NCBI GenBank assembly: GCA_947564735.1
Contig: CANOEC010000026.1
Location: forward strand, 1 to 59,391
Reading direction: 5' to 3'
Length of the DNA stretch: 59,391 bases
Source of the DNA: an uncultured Lachnospiraceae bacterium
GTDB lineage: Bacteria; Bacillota; Clostridia; Lachnospirales; Lachnospiraceae
Made by a program: the position numbers and the translations under genes. How positions within the stretch are numbered: the first letter of the stretch is position 1; each line of letters begins with the position of its first letter. Under the pieces are notes generated by a model, which made no database searches, had not been told where the DNA came from, and worked only from the letters and a program-made list of their open reading frames with translations. Shown here piece after piece: positions 1 to 7,480 of the stretch.

Positions 1-1
1 G

Positions 2-163
2 GCAATGGTAGGAGGAAAACTTTTTGGAATTATGGGAATTTTATTTTTCATTCCATTGATGGCGACAGTAATTGAACTTGTAAAAGAAGATGCCGGGAAG
101 CGTCTTACGAAAAACAATGTAATACATTTGCATAGAAAGGATTTTGGGCATGAGAGAGAATAG
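2..163 (+). CDS. AI-2E family (PerM-like) transporter, C-terminal end only
   Basis: This is the last 53 codons of a gene cut by the left edge of the window. The visible peptide has the motif MVGGKLFGIMGILFFIPLMA, a hydrophobic segment with the Gly-rich GGxLFGxxG pattern that closes the membrane domain of AI-2E/PerM family permeases. A short charged cytoplasmic tail ending HERE-stop follows. The family is a set of multi-spanning permeases, some linked to autoinducer-2 or ion export; the substrate here cannot be deduced. Nothing of the N-terminus is visible. The assignment rests on this one conserved tail. Confidence 0.6.
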   Translation, partial: AMVGGKLFGIMGILFFIPLMATVIELVKEDAGKRLTKNNVIHLHRKDFGHERE

Positions 164-718
164 GAGTTTTTTATTGATTTTGGCAGGAAGTGTGATTGCT
201 AATAAATTTATAGAACACAGAAAGTAGAGAGCAACGGCTAGACGAAAGGAAAGAGAGGGGGTTAAGAGAGATTTGATTTATAAATAGTGTAAAAGAGTCA
301 GCATGATTAAGGAACAATAAGTCTGGAAAACAGTTAGGAGGGAGGGACATCGCTAAATTACTGTTACTTCTTTTTGAAGAAAATGAGGATGAAGTGTTTG
401 AGGGAAAAGCATATCATACATTATCTCAAATGAGTCAAGCAAGAAGACCACTTGATGCTACAAGAAAGTTGTTTGAAATCAAGAAAAAATATCTAAACTT
501 AACGATGTTGAAGGAATATATAAGGGTTTTAAATTTTGTAGTAAGGATAATGTTTTACTGGGGCTTGTTAAGTTTGAAACGCCAGTAGGAGAGTTGAAAA
601 ATTTTAATATATTTTAGTAAGTGTAGATTTGGCAAGATAAGCAATTCTATTCAGTTTTGAGTATTTAGTGGAACAACTAGAGGTTAAATAGGTAATTTTG
701 TTTTCGACTTGCTAAAAA
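164..718. other. Decayed spacer with a 64-codon ORF remnant
   Basis: No intact gene is seen between the permease end and the broken reductase. An open frame at 394-588 (GTG start, no convincing ribosome binding site) continues upstream without a stop to about 307. It reads as a partly charged, Lys/Arg-rich peptide with the run MSQARRPLDATRKLFEIKKK, so it may be the remains of a real protein gene. I do not recognise the family. The stretch is AT-rich compared with the redox cluster that follows. Confidence 0.35.
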
Positions 719-1153
719 ATGAATTTTTTTATTCCTTACTTGACACAAGCAGACCTTGTCCTGCTGCACCAGGCAATGTCCGATTACTACGGCGCATGGA
801 GGGCATTGGAGAAAGCATATGAGGCGGGCAAGGCCGAGGCAATCGGAGTGTCCAACTTCTATCCGGACAGGCTGGTGGATCTTTGTGAGAATGTCAAAGT
901 GCTTCCGGCAGTCAATCAGGTTGAATGTCATCCGTTCTATCAGAAAGCATATGATCTGGAGGTTATGAAGGAACTTGGGGTTGTGCCAATGGCATGGGCG
1001 CTGTTTGCGGAAGGCGGGCATGACATATGGAATAACCCGGTGCTGAAAGGGATTGCTGAAAAATATGGGAAGTCTGTCGCCCAGGTCACACTCCGGTGGA
1101 ATGTACAGCGCGGCGTTATTATAATCCCGAAATCTGTCCATAAGAATAGGTAA
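719..1153 (+). pseudogene. Aldo/keto reductase fragment, truncated at both ends
   Basis: The translation matches the middle to C-terminal part of the aldo/keto reductase TIM barrel: the LVLLHQ strand carrying the catalytic His, the AIGVSNFYPDRL segment, VNQVECHPFYQK and the NADP-contacting IIIPKSVHKNR. About the first 100 residues, with the catalytic Asp, Tyr and Lys, are missing. The frame ends at the KSVHKNR motif, before the usual C-terminal helix. The ATG at 719 lies in the junction sequence and is not a credible natural start. An intact reductase lies 1.5 kb downstream. It is more GC-rich than the DNA before it, so the left junction looks like a deletion or insertion point. Confidence 0.8.
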
Positions 1154-1305
1154 GGTACTCTGGTTTTAACACTTTTTTTTGAACCAGAAAGGATTTAGCA
1201 GCTGAAAGAAATGAAAAGTATGCACAAAATGTATGGTTTATAGATTGTATAGCCAAAAACGAATAGAAATGTTATGATATAAAAAATAATCTGAGGAGGA
1301 TAAAA

Positions 1306-2175
1306 ATGGAACTGCGGATGCTTCAATATTTCCTGGCAGTTGTCAGGGAGGAAAACATATCACGGGCGGCAGATGTGCTTCATGTTACGCAACCGACGCT
1401 TAGCCGCCAGATGGCACAATTAGAAGAAGAACTTGGAACGCAGCTTTTTATCCGGGGGCGGCATCTGGCCTTGACGGACGCAGGCGTTATGCTCCGACGC
1501 CGTGCGGAGGAGGTTGTGACATTGATGGATAAGATTGAAAATGAATTTGAAAGTCAGGGAGAACTCGGCGGGATTATCTCCATTGGGAGCGGAGGACTGA
1601 ATGCTTCCCGGATGCTGCCTGCGGTTATGGCGGGATTCCGGAAAATATACCCTAAGATACAATTCCAGCTTTATACAAACAGTGCGGAGTATGTCAAAGA
1701 ACGCCTGGAGCAGGGGTTACTGGATTTTGGCCTTTTGTTAGAGCCGATAGATGTGACGAAATTTGATTATATCCGCATGAAGAAAGCGGAAAAATGGGGA
1801 CTGCTCCTTCGGGCGGGGCATCCGCTGGCAAAAAAAGAAAAAATCACAAAAGAAGATTTGATCGGAGAGCCATTGATCACAACAAACCGCCAGTCCATAC
1901 AAAAGGAATTGGAGAACTGGCTTGGCGGCTCCTTTTCACAGTTAGATATTTTCGCAACCTATAACATTATTACAAATGTGGCCATGCTGGTTGACAGCGG
2001 TGTGGCTTCCGCACTGACCATAGAGGGAGCAGTTGATTTGTTCGGCAGTGAGCGTATGGTATTCCGGCCGCTTTATCCGGAGCTTGCCATGACCTCAGTA
2101 CTTGCATGGAAGAAATTTCAGCCGAACTTTGGTGCGGCAGGACGCTTTTTGGAATATCTAAAAAGTATGCAGTAA
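1306..2175 (+). CDS. LysR-family transcriptional regulator
   Basis: A 289-residue protein of normal LysR length. Residues 1-60 form the winged helix-turn-helix (FLAVVREENISRAADVLHVT, then QPTLSRQMAQLEEELG). Residues about 90-289 form the periplasmic-binding-like co-inducer domain. The start is supported by GAGGAGG seven bases upstream. LysR proteins usually control a neighbouring operon in response to a small molecule. Here the gene runs in the same direction as the MerR-reductase-cupin-ApbE cluster, rather than divergently, and has its own leader. The broken reductase upstream could be a lost target. The effector is unknown. Confidence 0.92.
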   Translation: MELRMLQYFLAVVREENISRAADVLHVTQPTLSRQMAQLEEELGTQLFIRGRHLALTDAGVMLRRRAEEVVTLMDKIENEFESQGELGGIISIGSGGLNASRMLPAVMAGFRKIYPKIQFQLYTNSAEYVKERLEQGLLDFGLLLEPIDVTKFDYIRMKKAEKWGLLLRAGHPLAKKEKITKEDLIGEPLITTNRQSIQKELENWLGGSFSQLDIFATYNIITNVAMLVDSGVASALTIEGAVDLFGSERMVFRPLYPELAMTSVLAWKKFQPNFGAAGRFLEYLKSMQ

Positions 2176-2203
2176 ATGAATACTTTTATATAAAGCATAG
2201 GTA

Positions 2204-2233
2204 TTGGACATATGTAAGGGAAATAGGTAAAAT
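2204..2233 (+). promoter_or_regulatory. Candidate sigma-A promoter before the MerR gene
   Basis: TTGGAC at 2204-2209 and TAAAAT at 2228-2233 are separated by 18 bases, about 80 bases before the MerR start. The match is moderate. MerR-type control normally uses a long spacer, so this may be the operon promoter on which the regulator acts. Confidence 0.35.
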
Positions 2234-2312
2234 ATAAGTGTAATCGGTAAACGCAAGAAACGTGATCCGGCGGCACTTATATTTTTTTATTTCAGATGAA
2301 AGAGAGGGAGCC

Positions 2313-2681
2313 ATGACATTAGAGGAAGCTGAAAAAAGGTTTGGCCTGTCCTGCAGCGTTTTGGAAAAATATGTTTCTTTTGGTTTAATCAGAGAGAGCA
2401 ATGTGCCTGAGAACTACCGGGATGAAGATTTTGAACGGTTGAGATTGATTGATACACTTCTCGGTTCCGGTTTCACTCCGGAAGAAGCAAAAAAGTATTT
2501 ATTGCTTACAGAAGAAATGGGAACAGAGGAACAGCAGATAAAGATGTTGAAAAGAGGGCGTAGATTACTTTTGAATGATATTCATAAAAAACAGCAGTTT
2601 CTTGACAGCCTTGATTATATCATCTGGTCAAAAAAGGGTGGCGGGAAACCATGCTTATTAGGAAAAGGAGCGCAGATATGA
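2313..2681 (+). CDS. MerR-like transcriptional regulator
   Basis: The 122-residue protein begins with a MerR-type helix-turn-helix (TLEEAEKRFGLSCSVLEKYV, then a wing with YRDEDFERLRLIDTLLGSGF) and continues into a basic coiled-coil helix used for dimerisation. I chose ATG 2313 because GAGAGGGAG lies just upstream; the frame is also open further back to 2262. No cysteine cluster typical of metal sensors is seen near the C-terminus, so the signal is unknown. The stop overlaps the next gene's start (ATGA at 2678-2681), which makes it translationally coupled to the reductase and the likely local regulator of the redox cluster. Confidence 0.8.
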   Translation: MTLEEAEKRFGLSCSVLEKYVSFGLIRESNVPENYRDEDFERLRLIDTLLGSGFTPEEAKKYLLLTEEMGTEEQQIKMLKRGRRLLLNDIHKKQQFLDSLDYIIWSKKGGGKPCLLGKGAQI

Positions 2682-3544
2682 TATTGAATGAAAGCTATAC
2701 ATTACCAAACGGGGTGACAATCCCGAAGTTAGGTCTTGGCACATGGTTTATTCAGGGAGGTCAGGCAGCCGAGGCAGTGCGGCAGGCCGTATCAGTCGGT
2801 TACCGCCATATTGATACCGTACAGGCTTATGGAAATGAGGCAGGCATTGGGACCGGAGTAAAAAACTGTGGTATCCCACGGGATGAAATTTTTGTTACAA
2901 GCAAGGTTGCGGCAGAACACAAAACTTATGAAGCAGCGATAAAATCCATTGATGAGAGCCTTATGAAAATGGGACTGTACTATCTTGATATGATGATTAT
3001 TCACAGCCCGCAGCCGTGGGCAGAGGTGAATCAATCTGCAAATCGCTATTTTGAAGAAAACAGGCAGGTATGGAAAGCAATGGAAGCGGCTTTAGCTGCC
3101 GGGAAAGTGCGGGCCATCGGAGTATCTAATTTCCTGAAAGAAGATATTGACAGTCTGTGGGAGACAGCAGAAATAAAGCCGATGGTAAATCAGGTGCTTT
3201 GCCATATTTCCAACACGCCTGCCGACCTCATTCAGTATTGCCAGAGCAAAGGGATTGCGATGGAAGCGTATTCTCCTGTTGCTCATGGGGAGGCATTAAA
3301 GAACGAAAAAATCAAAGCAGTGGCAGAGAGATATGGTGTGTCTGTTCCACAGTTATGTATCCGCTATGATTTGCAGCTTGGAATGGTTGTTCTTCCAAAG
3401 ACAGCGGACCCGGAACACATGAGGGAAAATGCTGAATGTGACTTCATCATTTCAGATGATAATATGGATGTGTTAATGAATATAGAGAAAATCAAGGATT
3501 ATGGAGAATATAGCCGTTTCCCTGTATTCGGAGGAAAGAAATAG
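2678..3544 (+). CDS. Aldo/keto reductase
   Basis: A 288-residue NADPH-dependent reductase of the AKR superfamily (2,5-diketo-gluconate reductase-like). The barrel motifs are in order: LGLGTWFIQGG, the DTVQAYGNEAGIG segment with catalytic Asp and Tyr, TSKVAAEH with the Lys, MMIIHSPQPW with the His, AIGVSNFLKED, and VVLPKTADPEHM for cofactor binding. The catalytic tetrad is complete, so it should reduce aldehydes or ketones in the cytoplasm. ATG 2678 follows AGGAAAAGGAG; the upstream ATG at 2651 would overlap the MerR gene more deeply. It is coupled to the MerR gene and followed after 13 bases by the cupin gene. Confidence 0.93.
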   Translation: MILNESYTLPNGVTIPKLGLGTWFIQGGQAAEAVRQAVSVGYRHIDTVQAYGNEAGIGTGVKNCGIPRDEIFVTSKVAAEHKTYEAAIKSIDESLMKMGLYYLDMMIIHSPQPWAEVNQSANRYFEENRQVWKAMEAALAAGKVRAIGVSNFLKEDIDSLWETAEIKPMVNQVLCHISNTPADLIQYCQSKGIAMEAYSPVAHGEALKNEKIKAVAERYGVSVPQLCIRYDLQLGMVVLPKTADPEHMRENAECDFIISDDNMDVLMNIEKIKDYGEYSRFPVFGGKK

Positions 3545-3557
3545 AGGAGGAAAAAAC

Positions 3558-4001
3558 ATGATTGATTTAAGCAGCAGTTTCAATTTCCCCAAAGGGGAAA
3601 TTTTTCCCAAAGGGGAAATTTTTCCCCTTGGGAAAAGGGTAGAAGGGGAGAATTTCAAAGGTGAAGCATGGCAGGAACGGCTGGTTCCCATGCAGTCAGA
3701 ATGGAACTGTCCGATTGGAAACGTAACCTTTGCGCCCGGTGCAAGAAATAGCTGGCACTTCCATCCGGGCGGGCAGATTCTTTTAATAACAGCCGGACGC
3801 GGCTGGTATCAGGAAGAAGGAAAACCGGCGCAGGAACTCCATGCCGGGGATGTAGTGAGGATTCCGGCGAATGTGAAGCACTGGCATGGAGCTGCGAAAG
3901 ACAGCTGGTTTGTGCATATTTACATTGTTACGAATCCGCAGAACGGTCCCTGCAGATGGATGGAGCCGGTTTCGGACGAAGAATACAATTCACTTTTATA
4001 A
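3558..4001 (+). CDS. Cupin-domain protein with a repeat-expanded N-terminus
   Basis: The 147-residue protein has one cupin barrel. The first metal-binding motif is seen as WHFHPGGQILLITAGRGWYQEEG, with two His and a Gln. The second is PANVKHWHGA. Such small cupins often sit beside aldo/keto reductases, flavodoxins and decarboxylases, but the substrate is unknown. ATG 3558 follows AGAGGAGGAA. Residues about 9-25 hold an odd insertion reading FPKGEIFPKGEIFPLGK, made of near-identical 18-base palindromic units. Removing them would leave a normal-looking cupin N-terminus. The enzyme core looks intact. Confidence 0.85.
   Translation: MIDLSSSFNFPKGEIFPKGEIFPLGKRVEGENFKGEAWQERLVPMQSEWNCPIGNVTFAPGARNSWHFHPGGQILLITAGRGWYQEEGKPAQELHAGDVVRIPANVKHWHGAAKDSWFVHIYIVTNPQNGPCRWMEPVSDEEYNSLL
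3584..3636 (+). repeat. In-frame palindromic tandem repeat inside the cupin gene
   Basis: Two 18-base units (3585-3602 and 3603-3620, 17 of 18 identical) and a diverged third contain inverted repeats such as TTTCCCC-AAA-GGGGAAA (3584-3600) and GGGGAAA-TT-TTTCCCC (3612-3627). The unit length is a multiple of three, so the reading frame is kept. The short-loop design resembles the intergenic palindromes elsewhere in the window. Confidence 0.85.
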
Positions 4002-4019
4002 AGACGGGGAGGAGTATTC

Positions 4020-5054
4020 TTGAAAACAGCAAAGAGGATTGGCATCTGGCTGCTTGGTATGCTATTACTGAGCGGATGTTCTTCCCCGTCTGTGCGGGAG
4101 CCTGAATCTATGAACAGAAATTGTTTTGCTATGGATACCTATATTTCATTTACCATTTATACGGATGTGCCGGAAAGCGTTCTGGATATGGCTGAGGCGG
4201 AAATAACGGAATTGGAGAGCCTCTGGTCTGTTACTAACGAAGGAAGCGAGGTATATCAGATTAACCATGCAGAGGGGGAACCTGTTGCGATCAGCGAAAA
4301 AACGGCAGAGCTTCTGAATTTTTCGCTGGAAATGTCCGGACAGACAGATGGCGCACTGGATGTTACAATATATCCCGTTTTGACTGCATGGGGATTTACG
4401 ACCGGCAGTTACCAGATACCTTCGGATGAACTTCTTTCTGAGAAAATGCAGCTTACAGGCACGGATAAAGTTTGTCTTTTAGGTAATATCCTGTCAATGC
4501 AGCCCGGTATGCAGCTTGATTTTGGTGCAGTGGCAAAAGGTTATGCCAGCGATCTGATTGCCGATTCGTTGAAACAAAATGGTGTAACTTCCGCTATTTT
4601 CAGTCTTGGCGGGAATATCTGTGCCATTGGTTCTAAACCGGACGGCGGCGATTTCAAAATATCTGTCCAGCATCCATGGAATCGGGATTCTTTAGGGTTA
4701 CTCTCTTTATCAGATTGCAGCGTTTCTACTTCCGGTACTTATGAAAGGTATTTTATCGGGGAGGACGGACAGAAATACGGACATATCCTTGATCCGAAAA
4801 CCGGAAGGCCCATGATAAGTGACATTACTTCGGTGACGGTAGTCGGCAAAGAAGGAAAACTGTGCGATGCACTTTCCACAGCTCTTTTTGTGAAAGGCTT
4901 AGAGAGTGCGGTACAGTATTACCGGGAACATGACGGATTTGAGCTGCTCCTTTTATCGGAGGAGGGAGAAATCTATCTTACAGAAGGTTTGGAAAATTGC
5001 TTTACTGCTGCAAAGAGCTATCAGGATTTATATGTTCATATCATACGGCGGTAA
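4020..5054 (+). CDS. apbE: FAD:protein FMN transferase (ApbE family) lipoprotein
   Basis: A 344-residue ApbE protein that should cut FAD and attach FMN covalently to Ser/Thr of exported partner proteins. A lipobox ends at Cys20 (LLLSGC). The family motifs follow: FAMDTYISF, LDVTIYPVLTAWGF, LDFGAVAKGYASD, SLGGNICAIG, STSGTYERYF with GHILDPKTGRP, and the Mg-binding CDALSTALFVKG. The TTG start at 4020 follows GGGGAGGAG. No protein with an obvious FMN_bind acceptor motif is encoded next to it, so the acceptor is unknown. It may be one of the following lipoproteins or lie elsewhere. It is spaced 18 bases after the cupin gene and before the first flavodoxin. Confidence 0.9.
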   Translation: MKTAKRIGIWLLGMLLLSGCSSPSVREPESMNRNCFAMDTYISFTIYTDVPESVLDMAEAEITELESLWSVTNEGSEVYQINHAEGEPVAISEKTAELLNFSLEMSGQTDGALDVTIYPVLTAWGFTTGSYQIPSDELLSEKMQLTGTDKVCLLGNILSMQPGMQLDFGAVAKGYASDLIADSLKQNGVTSAIFSLGGNICAIGSKPDGGDFKISVQHPWNRDSLGLLSLSDCSVSTSGTYERYFIGEDGQKYGHILDPKTGRPMISDITSVTVVGKEGKLCDALSTALFVKGLESAVQYYREHDGFELLLLSEEGEIYLTEGLENCFTAAKSYQDLYVHIIRR

Positions 5055-5071
5055 AACGGAAATGGAGGTGA

Positions 5072-5878
5072 ATGTACAAAGTGAAATTTGGTACAAAAAT
5101 GATGACAGTTGTATTGCCCATTCTTGGTTTATTGATTGCTGCAGCAGGTTGTGGAAAACAGTCTGAACAGGCGGATATTCCAAAAGAAACGGAAGCGCCT
5201 GCGGTATCAGAGCCGTTAGTTTCCATTTTTCCTTCACAGGAAGAAAGCAAAACAGGCGCCGGGGATATAGCACAGACATCAAGGGACACATCTTTGGAAT
5301 CTGCAACTGAAGCAGAGGAGGGCAGCAACATCCTGATTGCCTATTTTACATGGGCGGAGAATACCTATGTTGCCGATCCGGATTCCGTGGATGTGGATGC
5401 AACTACCTCAGCGAGTGTTTTAATGCCGGGAAATGTGGGATTGCTGGCGAAATGGATACAGGAAGAAACGGGTGGGGATACATTTTCCATTATTACGGAA
5501 GAAGCCTATTCCAGCGATTATGACATTTGCCTGGACCGGGCGATTGCAGAACATGATTCCGGCGCGCGTCCGGCCATTACAGGTCATGTTGATAACATGG
5601 AGGACTATGATATTGTTTTTCTGGGATTCCCAAACTGGTGGTATTCCTGCCCGATGGCAATATTGACCTTTATTGAGGAACACGATTTATCAGGGAAAAC
5701 GATTGTGCCTTTCTGTTCACATGGAACCGGAGTATTTGCAGCAAGCCTGCAGGATATTAGCGCTGTGCTTCCTGCTGACTGCGTTGTACTTACGGAATTT
5801 GGCGCTTATCGCCCGGAAGTGGCAGGCTCTCAGGATAAACTGCTTGATTGGCTGGCAGGTCTGGGACTGTCATATTGA
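5072..5878 (+). CDS. Flavodoxin-domain lipoprotein 1
   Basis: A 268-residue exported flavodoxin-like protein. The lipobox ends at Cys27 (AAAGC), a low-complexity Glu/Ser/Ala linker runs to about residue 85, and the flavodoxin fold follows (ILIAYFTWAENTYV, YDIVFLGFPNWWYSCPM, LSGKTIVPFCSHGTG). The aromatic GFPNWWY loop that stacks on flavin is strong. The phosphate loop, normally SRTGNT-like, is replaced by TWAENT. GGAGG sits only three bases before ATG 5072, so GTG 5081 is an alternative start. It probably carries electrons on the outer face of the membrane with ApbE and DUF4405 protein. Confidence 0.88.
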   Translation: MYKVKFGTKMMTVVLPILGLLIAAAGCGKQSEQADIPKETEAPAVSEPLVSIFPSQEESKTGAGDIAQTSRDTSLESATEAEEGSNILIAYFTWAENTYVADPDSVDVDATTSASVLMPGNVGLLAKWIQEETGGDTFSIITEEAYSSDYDICLDRAIAEHDSGARPAITGHVDNMEDYDIVFLGFPNWWYSCPMAILTFIEEHDLSGKTIVPFCSHGTGVFAASLQDISAVLPADCVVLTEFGAYRPEVAGSQDKLLDWLAGLGLSY

Positions 5879-5917
5879 ATCAATTTGGTGAGAAACATTA
5901 CCGGAAGGAGGTGACTT

Positions 5918-6577
5918 ATGAAACCGAAACAAATACTGAAAATAGCGGTCGATATTGCCATGACGGTTCTCTTTATCGTTTTGATGGCGTATCACGTTAC
6001 AGGAAATAAGCTGCATGAATGGCTTGGAGCAGCGCTCTTTCTCCTTTTTATCCTCCATCATATTTTGAACCTGAAATGGTATGGCGGGATTTTCAAAGGA
6101 AAATATACAGCTTCCCGCGTTCTTATGACAGCAATCAATTTTCTTCTGTTCGCATCCATGGCTGGCATGATGATAAGCGGAGTTTTGCTTTCCCGCGAGG
6201 TATTCGGCTTCTTAAACCTTCGGGCCGGAATGTTTGGACGCAGGCTGCACATGGTATCTACCGTATGGGGGTTTTGCTTCATGGCGGCACATCTTGGACT
6301 GCATTGGGGAATGGCAGTAGGAATGGCGAAAAAAATTCCGATGAAAGGAAAATGGACGATAATTGCTGCACGGGGAATCGCAATCCTGCTTTCATGCTAT
6401 GGCGCTTATGCCTTTTTTTTCCGGCAGATTGCAGAACGGATGTTCCTGCTTATGGAATATGCCTTCTTTGACTATGAGGAGCCTGCCGTATTTTTCTTTG
6501 CAGATTATATCAGCATTTTAATATTTTTTGCGGCGTTGTCTTACTATTTAGCGAAACTTCTGCGGAAAGGAGTGTGA
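5918..6577 (+). CDS. DUF4405 membrane protein (possible cytochrome b-like)
   Basis: A 219-residue protein with about five to six hydrophobic segments and a strong start (AAGGAGGTGA before ATG 5918). Several His residues lie in or near membrane helices: AYHVTG, LHHILNLKW, RRLHMVSTVW and HLGLHWGMA. This pattern fits DUF4405 proteins, which look like small haem-b membrane subunits. It lies between two flavodoxin lipoproteins, with 39 bases before and 1 base after, so it is likely in the same transcript. By inference it passes electrons between the cytoplasm or quinone pool and the exported flavodoxins. Haem binding is not shown by sequence alone. Confidence 0.8.
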   Translation: MKPKQILKIAVDIAMTVLFIVLMAYHVTGNKLHEWLGAALFLLFILHHILNLKWYGGIFKGKYTASRVLMTAINFLLFASMAGMMISGVLLSREVFGFLNLRAGMFGRRLHMVSTVWGFCFMAAHLGLHWGMAVGMAKKIPMKGKWTIIAARGIAILLSCYGAYAFFFRQIAERMFLLMEYAFFDYEEPAVFFFADYISILIFFAALSYYLAKLLRKGV

Positions 6578-6578
6578 A

Positions 6579-7325
6579 ATGATGAAACGGATATTACCCT
6601 TATGCCTGTCGGTGCTTATGTTTTTTGCACTTTCTGCTTGTGGGAAGCAGCAGGATTTATCGGAAATGTCGGAAACGCCTGCTGTTTCTTCCGAACCGGC
6701 ACAGGCAGAACAGCCCGAAGAAACAGAACCGGAGAAGGAGGAAGATGATACGATGCAACAACCCGGAGAAACAGCTTCCAATACAGGAGAGAGTGAAAAT
6801 AAAATACTGATTGCTTATTTTTCGCTGGCAGATATCGTGCCGGAAGGAGCTGACGCTTCTGCCCATGCCACCCCCGCTATTGGCAATACGGAAACGGCGG
6901 CAATGGAAATTCAAAAGCAGGTGGGCGGAGATTTATTTGCAATCAAAACCGTACAGTCATATCCAGTGGATCACCGTGAATGTTCTGCCATAGCAGAAGA
7001 AGAAATGCGCTCGGATTCCCGACCGGAACTTTCCTCTCATGTGGAGAATATGACCGATTATGATGTGGTTTATATCGGTTTTCCGATTTGGTGGTATATC
7101 GAACCGATGGCCGTCCGGACTTTTCTGGAAGAATATGATCTTTCAGGCAAGACTGTTATTCCTTTTTGTACTACATTAGGGGCAGGTGTGGAAGAAAGTG
7201 AAGATAATATTAAATCTCTTTGCCCAGATTCGACTGTACTTGACGGTCTGACACTTCACACCGGACGTGACAGCTTTGCCGATCCGGTGTCGGAATGGCT
7301 GGCAGACATTGGAGCAACCGAATAA
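6579..7325 (+). CDS. Flavodoxin-domain lipoprotein 2
   Basis: A 248-residue paralogue of the first exported flavodoxin. The lipobox ends at Cys21 (FALSAC), a Glu/Pro-rich linker follows to about residue 70, then the flavodoxin domain (KILIAYFSLADIVPEGAD, YDVVYIGFPIWWYIEPM, LSGKTVIPFCTTLGAG). The flavin-stacking FPIWWY loop is kept, while the phosphate loop is again far from the T/SxTGxT consensus. The start may be ATG 6579 or 6582, after AAAGGAG. It begins one base after the DUF4405 stop, so coupling is likely. A highly structured leader separates it from the next gene. Confidence 0.88.
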   Translation: MMKRILPLCLSVLMFFALSACGKQQDLSEMSETPAVSSEPAQAEQPEETEPEKEEDDTMQQPGETASNTGESENKILIAYFSLADIVPEGADASAHATPAIGNTETAAMEIQKQVGGDLFAIKTVQSYPVDHRECSAIAEEEMRSDSRPELSSHVENMTDYDVVYIGFPIWWYIEPMAVRTFLEEYDLSGKTVIPFCTTLGAGVEESEDNIKSLCPDSTVLDGLTLHTGRDSFADPVSEWLADIGATE

Positions 7326-7344
7326 AACCATAGAAAGGACAAAA

Positions 7345-7467
7345 GGTTGAATAAATTGCTTGATAGCAATTTATTCAACCAAGAATTTGTGCCGAAGCGT
7401 CACAAATTCCATGATGGCAGAGCGAAATCTGACATTTCGCTCGCCTCCTCAGCGTAAAACGCTTCGG
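7345..7467 (+). promoter_or_regulatory. Structured leader with serial hairpins and a possible pseudoknot (family A, copy 1)
   Basis: Three perfect stems follow one another: 7345-7359 with 7366-7380 (15 bp, loop TTGATA), 7383-7391 with 7401-7409 (9 bp), and 7420-7428 with 7434-7442 (9 bp). The 9-base loop of the second stem, CCGAAGCGT at 7392-7400, is exactly complementary to ACGCTTCGG at 7459-7467, four bases before the GGAGG of the cyclophilin-like gene. A local AGCGT-AAA-ACGCT hairpin (7451-7463) competes with that pairing. The first stem starts with GGTTGAA like the copies at 40353 and 56020. Confidence 0.75.
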
Positions 7468-7480
7468 AATGGAGGAAAAT

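Noticed and set aside
7345-7480. Hairpin leader considered as a known riboswitch
   Set aside because: I see no conserved core of flavin, SAM, TPP or cobalamin riboswitches. An FMN riboswitch would be attractive before flavoprotein genes, but its consensus is absent.
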